Source: Rhodococcus sp. IEGM 1381
Lineage (GTDB): Bacteria; Actinomycetota; Actinomycetes; Mycobacteriales; Mycobacteriaceae
DNA length: 64,000 nt
Assembly: GCF_030056795.1 (NCBI RefSeq)
Contig: NZ_JASHKQ010000004.1
Span: 124,001-188,000, forward strand
Reading direction: 5' to 3'
In this document: positions 28,045 to 36,967 of the stretch, in pieces
Numbering within the stretch: the stretch's first letter is position 1
Layout: every line of letters starts with the position of its first letter
Program-made: the position numbers and the translations under genes
Notes under the pieces: model-generated
Seen by the model: the letters and a program-made list of their open reading frames with translations, nothing else
What the model was told of the DNA's origin: nothing
The model's database searches: none

Positions 28045-28853
28045 CCGTCGACCTGCCTCCGTTCGAGGGCCGCGAGACCATGGAGACCGGCGAGCTCACG
28101 ATCGTCGGGCGGGTGGTGTCGGCCAGCAACGCCACGCTGGTGTGCGAAGCGGGCGAGGGCGCTTCTTCTGTCCGGTGCGTGTACAAGCCCGTACGCGGGG
28201 AAGTGCCGCTCTGGGACTTCCCCGACGGCACTCTCGCCGGTCGCGAAGTTGCGTCCTACGAGATATCCGAGGCACTCGGCTGGGGTGTCATACCGCCGAC
28301 AGTTCTGCGCGACGGGCCGTTCGGGCCCGGAATGGTCCAGAAGTGGATCGACACACCCGAGGTCCACGCCGAAGGTCGGGTCGACCTCGTCGACATCTGT
28401 CGACCCGATCTGGTACCCGCAGGATGGATTCCGGTGCTGCAGGCCTACGACGGCGAGGGTGAAGAGATCGCGCTGATCCACGCCGACGATCCACGTCTGC
28501 AGCGGATGGCAGTCCTCGACGTGATCCTCAACAACGCCGACCGCAAAGGCGGACACGCGCTCGAAGGTCTCGATGGATACGTGTACGGGGTCGATCACGG
28601 CATCTGCCTGCACGCCGAGAACAAGTTGCGCACGGTGCTGTGGGGCTGGGCGGGCCAGGCGGTCGACGACGGGTTGATGACCGACGTCGTGCGGTTCGTC
28701 GAGACGTTCGACACCGTGATCGCTCCGCGGCTGGTGGACAAGATCACACTGGCCGAAACCATTGCAGTATTGGATCGAGCCCAGGAGCTGATCGCACGCC
28801 CAGTCATGCCGGAGCCTCGTTCGAGCAGACCCATACCCTGGCCCGCCTTCTGA
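28041..28853 (+). CDS. SCO1664 family protein, kinase-like fold
   Basis: A 270-residue protein. It carries a kinase-type set of residues seen in PI3/4-kinase and HipA folds: Lys49 in CVYKP, Glu74, a catalytic-loop-like NNADRKGGH (Asn155, Asp157) and a metal-binding-like DHG at 175-177. ATP-dependent phosphotransfer is therefore plausible but unproven. The TTG at 28041 overlaps the DUF3090 stop (TTGA) and has GAGGT 9 bases before it; the ATG at 28080 (257 residues) is the alternative. The gene sits directly before mshC, 24 bases apart. Confidence 0.85.
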   Translation: MTVDLPPFEGRETMETGELTIVGRVVSASNATLVCEAGEGASSVRCVYKPVRGEVPLWDFPDGTLAGREVASYEISEALGWGVIPPTVLRDGPFGPGMVQKWIDTPEVHAEGRVDLVDICRPDLVPAGWIPVLQAYDGEGEEIALIHADDPRLQRMAVLDVILNNADRKGGHALEGLDGYVYGVDHGICLHAENKLRTVLWGWAGQAVDDGLMTDVVRFVETFDTVIAPRLVDKITLAETIAVLDRAQELIARPVMPEPRSSRPIPWPAF

Positions 28854-28877
28854 TCGGGCTCGGATAGGCTCGGCTGC

Positions 28878-30119
28878 ATGCATTCTTGGTCCAGCCCGGA
28901 GATCCCGACAATCCCAGGACAGGGTCCAGCGCTTCGATTGTTCGACACAGCCGACCGCCAGGTCCGTCCCGTCACTCCGGGTTCGACCGCCCGCATGTAC
29001 GTCTGCGGCATCACCCCGTACGACGCTACCCATCTGGGACACGCAGCGACCTATCTGACGTTCGACCTGATCAACCGTTTGTGGCGGGATGCAGGTGTCG
29101 ACGTGCACTACGTGCAGAACGTCACCGATGTCGATGATCCGCTGTTCGAGCGCGCCGATCGGGACGGTGAGGACTGGCGCGATCTCGGTGCTCGTGAGAT
29201 CGAGCTCTTCCGTGCCGACATGGAGGCGTTGCGGGTGGTTCCTCCGCGCGATTACATCGGTGCCGTCGAGTCGGTCGACGAGGTCGTCGAACTGGTGGAG
29301 AAGTTGGTTGCGTCCGGTGCCGCCTATGTCGTGGACGACGCCGAGTACCCCGACGTGTACTTCCGCGCCGACGCCACCGAGCAATTCGGCTACGAGTCCG
29401 GTTACGACCGGCCCACTATGGACAGGTTCTTCGCCGAGCGCGGCGGCGATCCCGATCGCGCAGGCAAGCGAGATCCACTCGATGCGCTGCTGTGGCGCGC
29501 GGTGCGTCCCAGCGAACCGTCGTGGCCCTCGCCGTGGGGCCCCGGTCGACCCGGCTGGCACGTCGAATGCGCCGCGATTGCACTCAACCGGATCGGATCC
29601 GGGTTCGACATCCAAGGCGGCGGAAGCGATCTCATCTTCCCGCACCACGAATTCTCGGCGGCCCACGCCGAGGCCGCAACCGGTGATCCCCGCTTCGCCC
29701 GCCACTACGTGCACACCGGAATGATCGGGCTGGACGGTGAGAAGATGTCCAAGAGCCGCGGCAACCTCGTGTTCGTCTCCAAGCTCCGCGCCGAGAACGT
29801 CGATCCGGCCGCTGTGCGTCTCGGCCTGTTGGCGGGTCACTACAGGCAGGATCGGCCCTGGTCCGACGATGTCCTCGAACGGGCCCACACTCGGCTGGCG
29901 CTGTGGCGTCGGGCAGCGGCGCTCGAGGGGGCGGCGTCGGCCGACGACGTGATCAACCGGCTCCGGCAGCACCTGGCCGATGATCTGGACACGCCCAAGG
30001 CGCTCGATGCTCTCGACGCGTGGGCGAGTTTTGCAGTCGAGCGGGGTGGATCGGATGCAGGCGCACCCGGTGCCTTCGCCGATGCGGTCGACGCGCTGCT
30101 CGGAGTGCCGCTGCGTTAG
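28878..30119 (+). CDS. mshC: L-cysteine:1D-myo-inositol 2-amino-2-deoxy-alpha-D-glucopyranoside ligase
   Basis: A 413-residue paralogue of cysteinyl-tRNA synthetase that joins cysteine to GlcN-inositol, the third committed step of mycothiol synthesis. Class I features are HLGH at residues 52-55, zinc-site Cys43 (YVCG) and Cys241, FPHHE, and KMSKS at 289-293. The C-terminus lacks a tRNA anticodon-binding domain, which separates it from CysS. The -10 TAGGCT at 28865-28870 ends 7 bases before the ATG, and no ribosome binding site is seen, so it is probably leaderless. It is convergent with jetD, 12 bases apart. Confidence 0.97.
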   Translation: MHSWSSPEIPTIPGQGPALRLFDTADRQVRPVTPGSTARMYVCGITPYDATHLGHAATYLTFDLINRLWRDAGVDVHYVQNVTDVDDPLFERADRDGEDWRDLGAREIELFRADMEALRVVPPRDYIGAVESVDEVVELVEKLVASGAAYVVDDAEYPDVYFRADATEQFGYESGYDRPTMDRFFAERGGDPDRAGKRDPLDALLWRAVRPSEPSWPSPWGPGRPGWHVECAAIALNRIGSGFDIQGGGSDLIFPHHEFSAAHAEAATGDPRFARHYVHTGMIGLDGEKMSKSRGNLVFVSKLRAENVDPAAVRLGLLAGHYRQDRPWSDDVLERAHTRLALWRRAAALEGAASADDVINRLRQHLADDLDTPKALDALDAWASFAVERGGSDAGAPGAFADAVDALLGVPLR

Positions 30120-30131
30120 TCGGACTATCAG

Positions 30132-31403
30132 TCAGGTCGCAGGCCCCAGGCGTAGATCGGCCAGCAGATCCGGGATCAGGCGTTCTTCCATGACTGCTCG
30201 GCCCGAATCATGAAGTGCGGCAGACAGTTCCGGGTCCCACGGACTGTCCGTCGGATGGCCCTTGAGCGGTTCGGAATTCCGCGCATCCAGTCCGCGCCGG
30301 TAGGAGTCGACATCCATTCGCCACGGTGACGCGTCGTATCGGTCCACCGCTCGTTTCACCATGTTCAGTCCGGCCCAGTCGAAGTCGGCACGCCACATGA
30401 TGGCGGTGTCGGGAGCGCGCGAACCCAGCAGCCGATGTACCGCGGCCGAGGGCTGGCCGTCGGTGCAGATCAAGCTTGCGCTGGTCGAGCCGAGAGTTCG
30501 GGCTGCGGCGGCGAGCACAGCGATGTTCTCGCAGACGAATACTCTCGACGTGCTGTTGGTGAGCGGGCCGCGCGCGAGCATGTCCACGGTGACAGGAAAG
30601 GGCACGCCCTCGTCCGCGGCGTCGTTGAGCCAACGAGCCACGGTGTGGTTCTCGGCGACGCGGTAGCCGAGAACCAGCACCCGACTCGACAGTGCGTCGA
30701 CCGACACCCCGGCCGTTTCCCACAGCGCCCTGATCCCCACCGGGTCGACGGGTCGAGGCACGTTCTCGCGCAACGACAGTGCGTCGAGGACGAGCTTCGC
30801 AGCTCCTCCGCCCGCGAGGGCCTTGGTATCACCGGTGGCTAGTTCCGACAGCTCGGTGAGCGACATCCCGTCCACCGGAAGCAGGGCCAGGACCTGCGTT
30901 GCCACCGCCAGTGCATCGACGGCGACGCGGCCGCCGAGCGTGCCGTCCTGATTGAGCAGCGAGGCGATCCAGTACTCGATCCACTCGCGATCGGTACCAC
31001 CGCCGAGTACCTCCCTGGCTCGATCCAGAGCGTCGGACCGCACCTGAGCCTTGTCCGCAGCGATCCGCTTCTTGTCCTGCAACGGGGCCTGCCGGGTGAG
31101 GGTGTCGATCAATCCGGCGCCACCGTTGAGCGGATGGCTCAGCCACGCGTCGAACCGCTCGAGGTCGAGCTTGGTGCTCCGCGCCCGAGAATGCAGACTG
31201 GAGTTGGACCGAGAGATAGCGCTGCACAGACGCCACAGCTCCGGGGCATCGCTCAGATCGACGGTGATGTTGCCACCGATCCGAAGCCAGTTGGACTCCA
31301 ACTTCTTTCGCGCAGCATCCAGCAGCGCCGACAATTCCGCGCTGCCCCGCCATTCGCCGTTACTGGACAAACTCCAGCCCGCCTTCGGTTCGGGTCGGCA
31401 CAC
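30132..31403 (-). CDS. jetD: Wadjet-type JetD, TIGR02679 family (DUF3323 + DUF2399, TOPRIM-like nuclease subunit)
   Basis: A 423-residue protein. The N-terminal about 200 residues form the DUF3323-type arm. The C-terminal DUF2399 region is TOPRIM-like, with the acidic residues Glu292 (FVCENIAVL), Asp340 and Asp342 (RADFDWAGL) as candidate metal ligands. In studied Wadjet systems JetD is the nuclease that cleaves DNA once the SMC complex has extruded a small circle. The GTG start lies 44 bases inside the end of jetC, so expression depends on jetC translation; a TTG at 31370 is a shorter alternative. It is the last gene of the operon and convergent with mshC. Confidence 0.88.
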   Translation of the reverse strand: MCRPEPKAGWSLSSNGEWRGSAELSALLDAARKKLESNWLRIGGNITVDLSDAPELWRLCSAISRSNSSLHSRARSTKLDLERFDAWLSHPLNGGAGLIDTLTRQAPLQDKKRIAADKAQVRSDALDRAREVLGGGTDREWIEYWIASLLNQDGTLGGRVAVDALAVATQVLALLPVDGMSLTELSELATGDTKALAGGGAAKLVLDALSLRENVPRPVDPVGIRALWETAGVSVDALSSRVLVLGYRVAENHTVARWLNDAADEGVPFPVTVDMLARGPLTNSTSRVFVCENIAVLAAAARTLGSTSASLICTDGQPSAAVHRLLGSRAPDTAIMWRADFDWAGLNMVKRAVDRYDASPWRMDVDSYRRGLDARNSEPLKGHPTDSPWDPELSAALHDSGRAVMEERLIPDLLADLRLGPAT

Positions 31404-34400
31404 GGCGCGTCAACGGTGATCCGAGTGCGGCAGCGAGGTCGGTGCCGTCGTGTTCGGCGAACAGTTCGCCGTTCTCCCAGACCAGAAGCGCTGCACTCAC
31501 GGTGTTCTCGGCCGTCGAATGCGCCAGGTCGTAGTGCGCGCAGCCGGGGACGTCCGCGTAGGTGATCCACAGGTCGTAGCCGGTCATGAACAGGTCGAGG
31601 TCGAATTGCACACTCAGGCCCAGCAATTCGCTGCGGCCGTTGTCGTCGACACCGGCGAAGGCCTCGTCGAGAGCAAGTAGACGAGGGGAGTGCGGATCTG
31701 CGGACGAGAGCATCACGTGCGCCGCCGCGAACAGTGGCAAGTGCAGCGACACCGATTGCTCACCGCCGGAGAGCGCACTGTGCCGGGCGACGGTCAGGCG
31801 ATCCTCGTTGCCGTCCCCGCTGATGAGCGTGAAGGCGAACACCCGCCAGCGGCGATAGTCCAGTGTTGCAGAAAGGATCTCGGGGTACGACCGTTCCGGA
31901 TGTGCCGCACGGGCAATCCTGATCTCCGACGCGAAGTGGGCGCGCATCGCGGCCAGGTCGTCCTGGTTCAGCGCCGAGGCGTCGCGGTCCAGCAGCTTGG
32001 ACACCGCCCGCGCCCCGTCGTCGAGGTTGTCCGCGAGCACCCAGTGCACGCCGATCGTGTTGCCAGAGGACATCCGGCGTTGCTTCATCTCGGCGGACAT
32101 CTGTGCGATCAGCTCGCGTGCGTCGACAGTCCGCTCGTGAATCTGCTGCGCCAGACCGGTCAGCAGGGCATCCTCGAGAATCCGGCGCTCCTGCTCGGTC
32201 AGCAGCAGTTCCTGGTCGGCCCTGGCCGAACCGATTCGGTCGGCGAAATCTCCGACCGACGAATAGCCCTGCTCGTCCTGTACACGTACCACCGTCAAAC
32301 CGTCCGGCGCATCCCATTGCAACCGGTAGTCCTGACCCGATGCCGCCAGTTGCGAATCGAACTCCTGCAGCGCACTCGTCAGGGCAGTCCGGGTCGACTT
32401 CCGGCTGGAGTCACTCACTCTCACCGACGCCGTCGCTGCATCGAGTGCCGAATGCAACGCGCGCACCACCGGTGGGAGTACCGGAACCTCGTCGTCCGGG
32501 CCGTCCGCCTGCTGAACTCGATACAGGATCTGTTCGATCGTCAGCCACGCCGAGTCACTGGCAGGCCAGGCGTACGTCTCGTGGACGCCTAGGATGGCAA
32601 GAAGATCCTTGCGGGCGTACGGCGCAAGCCGTACGGCATCGCTCAGGGTTTCGGTGACGGCGGCGCGCAGGCTTTCGAGTGCCGTGTTGCAAGCACCCTC
32701 GGCCTTGCCGATCGCTTCGCCGGCTTCCTTGTCAGCTTTACGCGCGGCCCGCTGTTCGGCGCGGCATTTCTCGATGCGTTCGCGGGCGTTCTCGAGATCG
32801 GTGTCGATCTGTTCGGCGGTGGCACCGAGCTTCTCGCTCAACAGCTCCAGGCGTTGCACCTGCTGCCGGTAGTTCTCGTCGGCTATCGCGGCTTCCTCGG
32901 CGAGCTCCTCGGCCAGACCGGTCGCTTCCTCGAGGCGGTTGGTGGCTTCGCGGGCCCGCTCGCTCTCGCGGGTGTGGTCGCTGCGCTTGCGGATGACCAC
33001 CGCGCCCTGGTGCTCGAAATGGCGAATCGCTGCGGCAAGGGCATCGACATCGCGGCCGATGTGTGGGGTGCGATGGGCGACGGCGACGGTGCGCAGTTGC
33101 TTCTCCTTCGCGGACAGGTCCGCGATCGCCTGATCGAATTCGCGGTCGGCGGCTACCGCACCATCCTTCGAGGTGCGCAGCGCTCCAGCGGCGGCCGTGA
33201 CGGCGCGTTGTGCCTTGACGATGGACGAGACACGGGGGAGTTGTTTGGCGGCCGCGCTCAGAGCCTGCACCAGCTCGCGTGCCGCCAGCTCGTCGGCCGT
33301 CGCGGTCTCGAGAACTGCAATTGCAGTATCGATCGCGCCGCCGAGTTCGGCGATGCGCTGCTCCCGCCGGCGAGCCCGCGCCGTCGCGCCGATGTACTCG
33401 GCGTCCGGTTTCGCGTGGCGACCCTGCTGAACACCCTGCCAGTATCGGCCGTCGACACCTACCGAGACAGCGCTGCCCGAGCGATCGTTCGGCTCCTGTT
33501 GCAAAGCAACGGACTCGAGCAGATCCAGGACACGGGACGCCGGTACGGCGGTTCCGGGTTCGGGTTCCAGAACGGACGCCAACGTTGCCCCTGAAGGCCT
33601 CGCGGCCTCCGGTAGCGGCGACAGATACTGCTCCGAGTCGGCGTCGGCGGGAAAGTCCGCGGTCGGGTGGATCCAACCGTCGAGCACATTGGCGGCCTGC
33701 AATGCGGATTCGATCCCCGCCGCGTCGGCAGGGGACACCGCGTCGGCAAACCGAACCAGCTGCCACAGCGGTGCGCCCGGGAGATCTGCACGGCTGTCGG
33801 TCCGCGCAGCGAACGGCGGTGGTGCGTCGTCGTGTTCGGCTCGTACCAGGGACAGTTCGTCGCGCAGCGTGTTCAGTTCGGCCGAGCGCGTGGCCACGTC
33901 GACGCGTGCCTGTGCCTGCCGGGCACGAATCGCGTCGATACCGTCTGCGGTCTGCTCGGAGAGCACTGATTCCAGGCTCGGGGCGTCGTCCTCGCCGATG
34001 CTGCCCAAGGCTGCATCCAGGGCCTCGAACACGGCGGAGGTTATGCCCGCGGAGGAGTACAGCGACGAATTGTTCGACCACCAGGCCCGCAGTCCCGAAG
34101 CGAACTGCGCCTTCTCCAGATCCACGGTCGCCTCGGCCTCGGTGACCGCTGCCGCCGCGGCCTCGAGCAAATCGCGCGCCTTCGTTGCGGCCTTCTCCGC
34201 GCGAGCACGTTCCGTCGACGCCTTCTCGACGGTTGCCAGCGCCTCACGAACCGCGCGCACGTCACCGTCCCGCTCCTCGGCGTGCCCGCGAAGAGCGGTA
34301 CCGATCTGATCACTGCGAGCCGTACCCGGCAGCGGTGTCCATACGATGCCCGCATCCTCGGCCGCAGTCTGCAGCTCTTCCTCCGCGCGAGTCACCCCGG

Positions 34401-35544
34401 CAACGGAATCCCGGAGTGCGGAGTCCGCGCGAGCGGTCTCGGCGGTGCGCTGTTCCAATTCTGCTTGCGCTTTGCGTGCCCGGTCGGCCTGCTGCGCCGT
34501 CGACACTTCGAGCTTTGCAGCAGATTCGGCCAGGTCGTCCAGTTGCTGCTTGCCCTCGTACGCGCTCGAGCGCTGCAGGGTTTCGCGGTCTGCGACGGCC
34601 TGATCCAGCGCACGCTCGGCCTCGTCGAATCGCGTTTCGGCTGCCGCCCGCTCCACCAGTCGACGGTCCTTCAGCGCCGACGCCGCGAAGTGCGCAGTGG
34701 TCGCGTGGGTCACGGTCTCGAGCCGGCGCGAGACCTGCTCGACATCCGAACGGGTTTGCACTCGAAGGTATTTGGAGTAGACCGAAACGAAGTTCCTGGC
34801 CGCCTGATCGGCTTGGGCCAGACCCTCCAATGCACGTCCCACTTCCTCCATGTCACTGAAGGAGCGTGCCGCCTCCAGCACCAGTTGCTCGTCGAGGGGA
34901 CGCAGACCGTCGGTCAGTGCCTGGGACAGTCCCTTCGGATCGAGATTCTTGGCCAACTGCGGTCGGCGAAGTGTCAGAATCAGATTGATCAACTGGTCGT
35001 AACGTTGTGCGCCGAGCCCGAACATCCGGGCATCGATCGCGGCGCGGTAGTCGACCGGACGATCGGTGATGGCATCGCTGCCGAGTTGTTCGGCCAGCTG
35101 CTTCTTCGTCAACGGCCGGTCGTCGGAGCCCAACAACGAGAAGTCGACGCCCACTCGGCCGTCGGCCACGAAGTACCAGCGGGTCACCTTGTCGTTCTGA
35201 CGACTCGCCCGCATACCGATACCGACCGTCACCGATTCGGGGTCCTCGCGCGAGCCGCGGCCGAACTCCATCCACACGTACGAGTGAGCGCTTTCCTGCC
35301 CCCGGTAGAGCAGGTTGGACTTCATGGTTCGCTCTTCACCGGCGAACGGGTTGAGTCGGCGCGGTTCGATGCGACCGTCGAGGACAAAGGGGAACAGAAC
35401 TTCGAGCGCTTTGGTCTTGCCGGATCCGTTGGGCCCACGCAGCACCAGGCGACCGTCTGCGAAGGAGAACTCCTGATCGCGGTAGTCCCACAGGTTGACG
35501 ATCCCTGCTCGCGTCGGCCGAAAGCGTGTCGAGTGTGCGGTCAT
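31360..35544 (-). CDS. jetC: Wadjet-type JetC, TIGR02680 SMC-like ATPase
   Basis: A 1394-residue ABC/SMC-type ATPase. The N-terminal Walker A is GPNGSGKT (residues 37-44). A long central region, about 230-1100, is rich in Ala/Glu/Arg heptads and predicted coiled coil. The C-terminal half site has LSGGEQ (1258-1263) and Walker B LLALDEAF (Asp1293, Glu1294). It is the motor of a four-gene cassette and in type I Wadjet extrudes plasmid DNA loops. The ATG begins 5 bases after the jetB stop. The length and intact motifs argue for a functional gene with no frameshift. Confidence 0.93.
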   Translation of the reverse strand: MTAHSTRFRPTRAGIVNLWDYRDQEFSFADGRLVLRGPNGSGKTKALEVLFPFVLDGRIEPRRLNPFAGEERTMKSNLLYRGQESAHSYVWMEFGRGSREDPESVTVGIGMRASRQNDKVTRWYFVADGRVGVDFSLLGSDDRPLTKKQLAEQLGSDAITDRPVDYRAAIDARMFGLGAQRYDQLINLILTLRRPQLAKNLDPKGLSQALTDGLRPLDEQLVLEAARSFSDMEEVGRALEGLAQADQAARNFVSVYSKYLRVQTRSDVEQVSRRLETVTHATTAHFAASALKDRRLVERAAAETRFDEAERALDQAVADRETLQRSSAYEGKQQLDDLAESAAKLEVSTAQQADRARKAQAELEQRTAETARADSALRDSVAGVTRAEEELQTAAEDAGIVWTPLPGTARSDQIGTALRGHAEERDGDVRAVREALATVEKASTERARAEKAATKARDLLEAAAAAVTEAEATVDLEKAQFASGLRAWWSNNSSLYSSAGITSAVFEALDAALGSIGEDDAPSLESVLSEQTADGIDAIRARQAQARVDVATRSAELNTLRDELSLVRAEHDDAPPPFAARTDSRADLPGAPLWQLVRFADAVSPADAAGIESALQAANVLDGWIHPTADFPADADSEQYLSPLPEAARPSGATLASVLEPEPGTAVPASRVLDLLESVALQQEPNDRSGSAVSVGVDGRYWQGVQQGRHAKPDAEYIGATARARRREQRIAELGGAIDTAIAVLETATADELAARELVQALSAAAKQLPRVSSIVKAQRAVTAAAGALRTSKDGAVAADREFDQAIADLSAKEKQLRTVAVAHRTPHIGRDVDALAAAIRHFEHQGAVVIRKRSDHTRESERAREATNRLEEATGLAEELAEEAAIADENYRQQVQRLELLSEKLGATAEQIDTDLENARERIEKCRAEQRAARKADKEAGEAIGKAEGACNTALESLRAAVTETLSDAVRLAPYARKDLLAILGVHETYAWPASDSAWLTIEQILYRVQQADGPDDEVPVLPPVVRALHSALDAATASVRVSDSSRKSTRTALTSALQEFDSQLAASGQDYRLQWDAPDGLTVVRVQDEQGYSSVGDFADRIGSARADQELLLTEQERRILEDALLTGLAQQIHERTVDARELIAQMSAEMKQRRMSSGNTIGVHWVLADNLDDGARAVSKLLDRDASALNQDDLAAMRAHFASEIRIARAAHPERSYPEILSATLDYRRWRVFAFTLISGDGNEDRLTVARHSALSGGEQSVSLHLPLFAAAHVMLSSADPHSPRLLALDEAFAGVDDNGRSELLGLSVQFDLDLFMTGYDLWITYADVPGCAHYDLAHSTAENTVSAALLVWENGELFAEHDGTDLAAALGSPLTRRVPTRTEGGLEFVQ

Positions 35545-35548
35545 CTAC

Positions 35549-36967
35549 TTAGGCCTCTACTTCGGATGGATCGGTGCTGGGGACTTGTTCGGTACCGAAC
35601 AGTGAGTCCTGCGGGGTCCGATCACGCACGCTGACCATCACGTCTCGGTAGCGCGCGATCACCGGCAACACCAGCGCGCCGCCGGACACGCAGTGCACCA
35701 GGCGCAGTCGATGCAGTAGTGCCAGTGCACGCAGCCGCAGGCCATCCCGGTCGCTCTGCCACTGAGCAGCGAAGGTGCGGCCGAAACGTTCGACGAGATC
35801 ATCGACGACCGACGTCAACCAACTGTCCTCGATCAACGGGTACAACTGCTTCTCGCCCGCATTGTCGAATGTTGTTGCATCGGAACCGAACCCGAACTCG
35901 GCGAGATCACCGAAGATCCCGCCGTCGGGAATTGCGCTGTCCAACTGCTCGATCAGGGCGTCACCGTCGGGAAGGGGGTAGGTCGCAAGGGCCGATGCAT
36001 CCGGATCGATCACTCTGTCCGAAATTTCACCGGCGATCAACAACGCGACCTGGGCGATGGTCCCCGTGCTGGGGAAGCGGTGGTCCGACAGCCGACCCGA
36101 GGTGTCGATCAGCGCCACCCCCTCGGAACGGCGCTCGACAACCAGGCCGGTGAGCAACTCGACGTCCGCGACTGTGCGAGACGTGGCCAGCGCCGCGCGA
36201 CCGTCGCGATCGAGATCGTCCGAGTAGACGACCGGCTGTTCGACGAGTGCTCGTCGTACTGCGCGCAACGTCTCTTTGGGGTCTGCTTCGCGCACGGAGT
36301 CGGTGTGGGTCCCGAGCTCGGAGTCCTCGGGATCCAACGGGGCATCCGCACCGGCCAGTAATCCACGGATCGACCGCAGATGCTGGACGGCGCGAGGCGG
36401 CCGGAACAGAGCGACGACGACGGGCCGGTCGATGTCGTAGAGGGCTTCGCCCGCGGACGGATTGTTCGCCCAACCGGTGGCGTCGCCGTCGGCCAATGCG
36501 ATCGCACCGCGGGTCGCAAGCCAGCCGATCGCGTCGACGAAGGCGTCTCGGTCACTTGCCCGGTCGGTCGTCAGCTCTACTCCGTCTACTTGACTTGCCT
36601 CTGCCGCAACATGATCGGCAAGCTCGGAGAGGGTGATCTGGTTGCCCGCCCGGCCGAGGGCAGCCAGTGCCAGTGCCAGATACGCGTATCTACGTCGGTC
36701 GAAAATTCGGTCGGTGGCTGTTCGGGCGGGTTGGCTGTCGTCGAGTCGATCGATCACCGGGTACAGACGCGCCGTGGTCTCCGTGACCTCGAGGCGATAT
36801 CCGAACAGTTCGAGCAGGTCCTCGCGCAACTCGGTGGCCCATCTGCGCAGCAGAGGCAGCGCGATCCTATCGGGATACGTGGTGGTCACCAGGTGATTCG
36901 ACAGCGCGACCCGGGCGGCCCGCTGGTAGGAATCCAGTGCGAGGGTGGAGATTTCGCGAGCTCTCAT
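35549..36967 (-). CDS. jetB: Wadjet-type JetB, TIGR02678 family (DUF2398, kite-like subunit)
   Basis: A 472-residue protein matching the second member of the cassette in position and size. It has winged-helix-like segments near the N-terminus (ALPLLRRWATELREDLLELFGY, then RRYAYLALALAALGR) and near the C-terminus (SWLTSVVDDLVERFGRTF), and acidic stretches between. In Wadjet and MukBEF-like complexes this subunit bridges the SMC heads and the kleisin. The ATG overlaps the jetA stop in ATGA, so jetA and jetB are coupled. The assignment rests on context plus recognised family features and was not searched. Confidence 0.85.
   Translation of the reverse strand: MRAREISTLALDSYQRAARVALSNHLVTTTYPDRIALPLLRRWATELREDLLELFGYRLEVTETTARLYPVIDRLDDSQPARTATDRIFDRRRYAYLALALAALGRAGNQITLSELADHVAAEASQVDGVELTTDRASDRDAFVDAIGWLATRGAIALADGDATGWANNPSAGEALYDIDRPVVVALFRPPRAVQHLRSIRGLLAGADAPLDPEDSELGTHTDSVREADPKETLRAVRRALVEQPVVYSDDLDRDGRAALATSRTVADVELLTGLVVERRSEGVALIDTSGRLSDHRFPSTGTIAQVALLIAGEISDRVIDPDASALATYPLPDGDALIEQLDSAIPDGGIFGDLAEFGFGSDATTFDNAGEKQLYPLIEDSWLTSVVDDLVERFGRTFAAQWQSDRDGLRLRALALLHRLRLVHCVSGGALVLPVIARYRDVMVSVRDRTPQDSLFGTEQVPSTDPSEVEA

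Noticed and set aside
27876-29972. 698-codon minus-strand frame opposite the SCO1664 gene and mshC
   Set aside because: Shadow of the third-position GC pattern; mshC is unmistakable on the plus strand.
34282-35634. 450-codon plus-strand frame opposite the 5' part of jetC
   Set aside because: jetC has an intact Walker A at its N-terminus and a continuous 1394-residue frame; the antisense frame lacks any motif.
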